Shown here piece after piece: positions 62,232-64,000 of a stretch of 64,000 nucleotides of DNA. This DNA comes from Serratia proteamaculans_D. GTDB taxonomy: Bacteria > Pseudomonadota > Gammaproteobacteria > Enterobacterales > Enterobacteriaceae. Position 1 is the stretch's first letter, and every line of letters begins with the position of its first letter. Under the pieces are notes generated by a model. That model worked only from the letters and a program-made list of their open reading frames with translations, did not search any database and had not been told where the DNA came from. The stretch lies in assembly GCF_049959315.1 (NCBI RefSeq), contig NZ_CP188201.1, one strand, 5' to 3'. Made by a program: the position numbers and the translations under genes.

Positions 62232-63976
62232 TGGGCAAACTCCTTGGTGACCAGGTAAAGAGGGTTATCCAGATCCTGCAGATAGTTTGGCAACATGCGG
62301 CTGCCGCCATCCTGCTCCGAATAGGTGAGTTTCACCGGGTTGAGCACCACGCGAATGATTTGTGGTTTAAACAGATCAAACAGAGCAAAGCGTTCTGCCA
62401 TGTCCGGATGTTGAGCCATATAACCTTCCAACACCTTTGCCAGCAGTTGATAGAAACGGGTTTCACCGATCCCACAGGCTTGCATCAGCGGCGAAATAAA
62501 GCGCAGCACGGTGACGAAATGGCCGGTTTGCAAGTCATGGATCAGATAGTCGGCGGACAGACGCACGGTGACGTCTTTGACGACTTTCGGCAGCGACGCC
62601 GCTTCGGGGAAGTCCTTATCCACCAAGCGCATATCTCCCTGGAAGTCTTTAAGCAACACGTGTTGCGGCACGTGGTCTTTCATCACCAGCGTGATGTTCT
62701 GTCCGTGGGCGATCAGCGCCACGCCGTAGCGGCACATCAGGTGGTACATCGGCAACACCACTACGCTGAACATCTGTTGCAGCCAGGCTTCAGCACTCAG
62801 GCCAGAGCGAGCAATATAGGCGGCGATCAGCGGTTGGCCATGGTTGTCGGTTTCCATCAGCGTCGCCATTAAAATGGCCTGTTCGCCTTCCTGCAGATAG
62901 CAAGAAGGGTTCTCACGCCAGATCACACCGAGCATTTCCTGATAGCGGTAGGGTGCTTTGGTCAGGGATGCGTAGGTTGGGTGGGTCATATAACCTGCTG
63001 CCGGTTCACCCAGGATCTCGGCGCCGCTGGCACGCAGCGTGCTGTCTTCGCTAAAGATCTGCTGCAGCCAGCGGGAAGCGGCCGGCCCGGCACTGATGTA
63101 CTTGCCTGGAATGCCCCGATAGCACGAGGTGTTGTAAATGGTCAGCGGTAGCTTGATGTCGAAGGCGGAGCGGCGGCTGATGTTGGTCAGGGTACGCAAC
63201 GATTGCTGCGCCAAATAGTTGTCACCAAATTCCCCCAACTCCACCAGTTCACCTTCGGCCAACTGCGGCAGGAAGTGCAGCGCGATCTTTTGCTGCCACT
63301 GCCACGGATGCAGGGGCACCGGGATCCAGTCATGGGTCAGTTTCAACTCGTGCCAGCGGCGATCGAAGCGCCGGCGTTCGGCGCTGTCCATGGCGCTATC
63401 GAGCAACTGGGTCAGCGGATATTCTTCATCAGCACACCAGACGAAGCTGCCACGCTTGGCCGCCACCCAGTGCAGGCGGAACTGGCCCTGGTATTCCGGC
63501 GCATACTGCTGCAACGCGGTCAGCCCCCAACCACGACGACCTTTGTTAAAGATAAACTTGGGATGTCCGGCCAGCAGGCATTGCAGCGTATCGGCATCCA
63601 GCGCGATCAGGTCCTGCGCGCTCATGCCGTGGCGGGCAGACAGCAGCTGCATATCGCCGCGCAACGTGGCGTACAGGTCTTCCAGATGTTCTGCAACCTG
63701 TGCATCGTCCATCTTCAACACCTGTGCCAGTTGGCGCAGCGTTTGGTCTGCGGCTAACGGCAATTGATCGCAGGCCAGCGTAGTCGGGTCGATATGCAGC
63801 CAGCCCCAGATGCCGCGTTCGGCGTGGAAGCGGTAGTGGGCGTCGCCCAACGCAATGTGCCATTGTCCGTCGTGATGTTCGGCCTGCAGCGCGCGCTCGT
63901 ATTCCAGCTCGGCGAGGATCTTGGCGATCATCTGGCGGTTAACGCGCTGCCAGTCGGCGTAATCCGGGGTCATCAT
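62228..63976 (-). CDS. iucC: Aerobactin synthase IucC (NIS synthetase)
   Basis: 582 residues (E. coli 580). NIS synthetase core: GHPKFIFNKGRRGWGLTALQ, VPLHPWQWQQKIALHFLP, LPLTIYNTSCYRGIPGKYIS, ALIAHGQNITLVMKDHVPQH, LLKDFQGDMRLV. Joins the second N6-acetyl-N6-hydroxylysine to the citrate intermediate from IucA. ATG 63976 has AGGAG eight bases upstream. Confidence 0.96.
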   Translation of the reverse strand: MMTPDYADWQRVNRQMIAKILAELEYERALQAEHHDGQWHIALGDAHYRFHAERGIWGWLHIDPTTLACDQLPLAADQTLRQLAQVLKMDDAQVAEHLEDLYATLRGDMQLLSARHGMSAQDLIALDADTLQCLLAGHPKFIFNKGRRGWGLTALQQYAPEYQGQFRLHWVAAKRGSFVWCADEEYPLTQLLDSAMDSAERRRFDRRWHELKLTHDWIPVPLHPWQWQQKIALHFLPQLAEGELVELGEFGDNYLAQQSLRTLTNISRRSAFDIKLPLTIYNTSCYRGIPGKYISAGPAASRWLQQIFSEDSTLRASGAEILGEPAAGYMTHPTYASLTKAPYRYQEMLGVIWRENPSCYLQEGEQAILMATLMETDNHGQPLIAAYIARSGLSAEAWLQQMFSVVVLPMYHLMCRYGVALIAHGQNITLVMKDHVPQHVLLKDFQGDMRLVDKDFPEAASLPKVVKDVTVRLSADYLIHDLQTGHFVTVLRFISPLMQACGIGETRFYQLLAKVLEGYMAQHPDMAERFALFDLFKPQIIRVVLNPVKLTYSEQDGGSRMLPNYLQDLDNPLYLVTKEFAQ

Positions 63977-64000
63977 ACGCAGGTCTCCTGGAAGAATTCG
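63973..64000 (-). CDS. iucB: C-terminal end of the preceding aerobactin gene, probably iucB (partial)
   Basis: The last eight codons of a frame entering from the right edge (EFFQETCV then TGA) overlap the iucC start as ATGA. The fixed order iucA-B-C-D-iutA makes this N6-hydroxylysine acetyltransferase; the visible part is too short to prove it. Confidence 0.6.

Overview
The window reads as chromosome of an enterobacterium of the Serratia type. The basis is a complete rRNA operon, housekeeping proteins very close to the E. coli K-12 versions (AroF, TyrA, PheA, RaiA, BamD, RluD, ClpB, DkgB, YafC, YafD, MltD, GloB, RnhA, DnaQ), and the mix of accessory loci. Species level cannot be fixed from the sequence alone.

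Region 1 (1-14162, mostly minus strand) is a P2/186-like tail-and-lysis module: tail sheath FI (cut by the window edge), fibre assembly protein, fibre H, a giant gpI fused to a large enzyme-like domain, baseplate J, W and V, tail completion R, lysozyme, holin and tail protein X. It continues directly into a replication initiator A, two small early genes and a divergent CI-type repressor. Capsid, terminase, portal, integrase, gpS and spanin genes are absent where P2 would have them. Three P2-Ogr-like activator sites stand in front of the tail operons, and a near-perfect LexA box stands in front of a 61-64-residue orphan gene. This looks like a domesticated, SOS-inducible phage-tail bacteriocin (tailocin) rather than an intact prophage; known relatives of this kind are xenorhabdicin and serracin P.

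Region 2 (14166-25238) is conserved backbone: a YdiY-like outer-membrane protein, aroF-tyrA (plus strand) facing pheL-pheA (minus strand), raiA, bamD, rluD-pgeF, and clpB behind a sigma-32 promoter. The pheL leader peptide and its attenuator are intact. Region 3 (25371-31097) is an rRNA operon, 16S-tRNA-Glu-23S-5S-tRNA-Asp. Its left flank (clpB) and spacer tRNA match E. coli rrnG, while its right flank (tRNA-Asp, then dkgB-yafC...dnaQ-tRNA-Asp) matches rrnH.

Region 4 (31928-45454) is a full aryl polyene pigment cluster, apeC to apeR, inserted between tRNA-Asp and dkgB. It holds an acyl carrier protein pair, ketosynthase/chain-length-factor pair, ketoreductase, two dehydratases, an aryl-AMP ligase, acyl and glycosyl transferases and an export set; the genes are tightly overlapped and probably one operon. 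Region 5 (45596-54230) returns to backbone: dkgB, yafC, an inserted MFS pump, yafD, mltD, gloB, yafS, rnhA, dnaQ and a second identical tRNA-Asp.

Region 6 (54238-64000) is accessory DNA after that tRNA: an allantoin permease divergent from allantoin racemase and allantoinase (hpxC/hpxAB), a HigBA-like toxin-antitoxin pair, and the distal part of an aerobactin locus (iutA, iucD, iucC and the last codons of iucB). No CRISPR array and no insertion sequence was seen.
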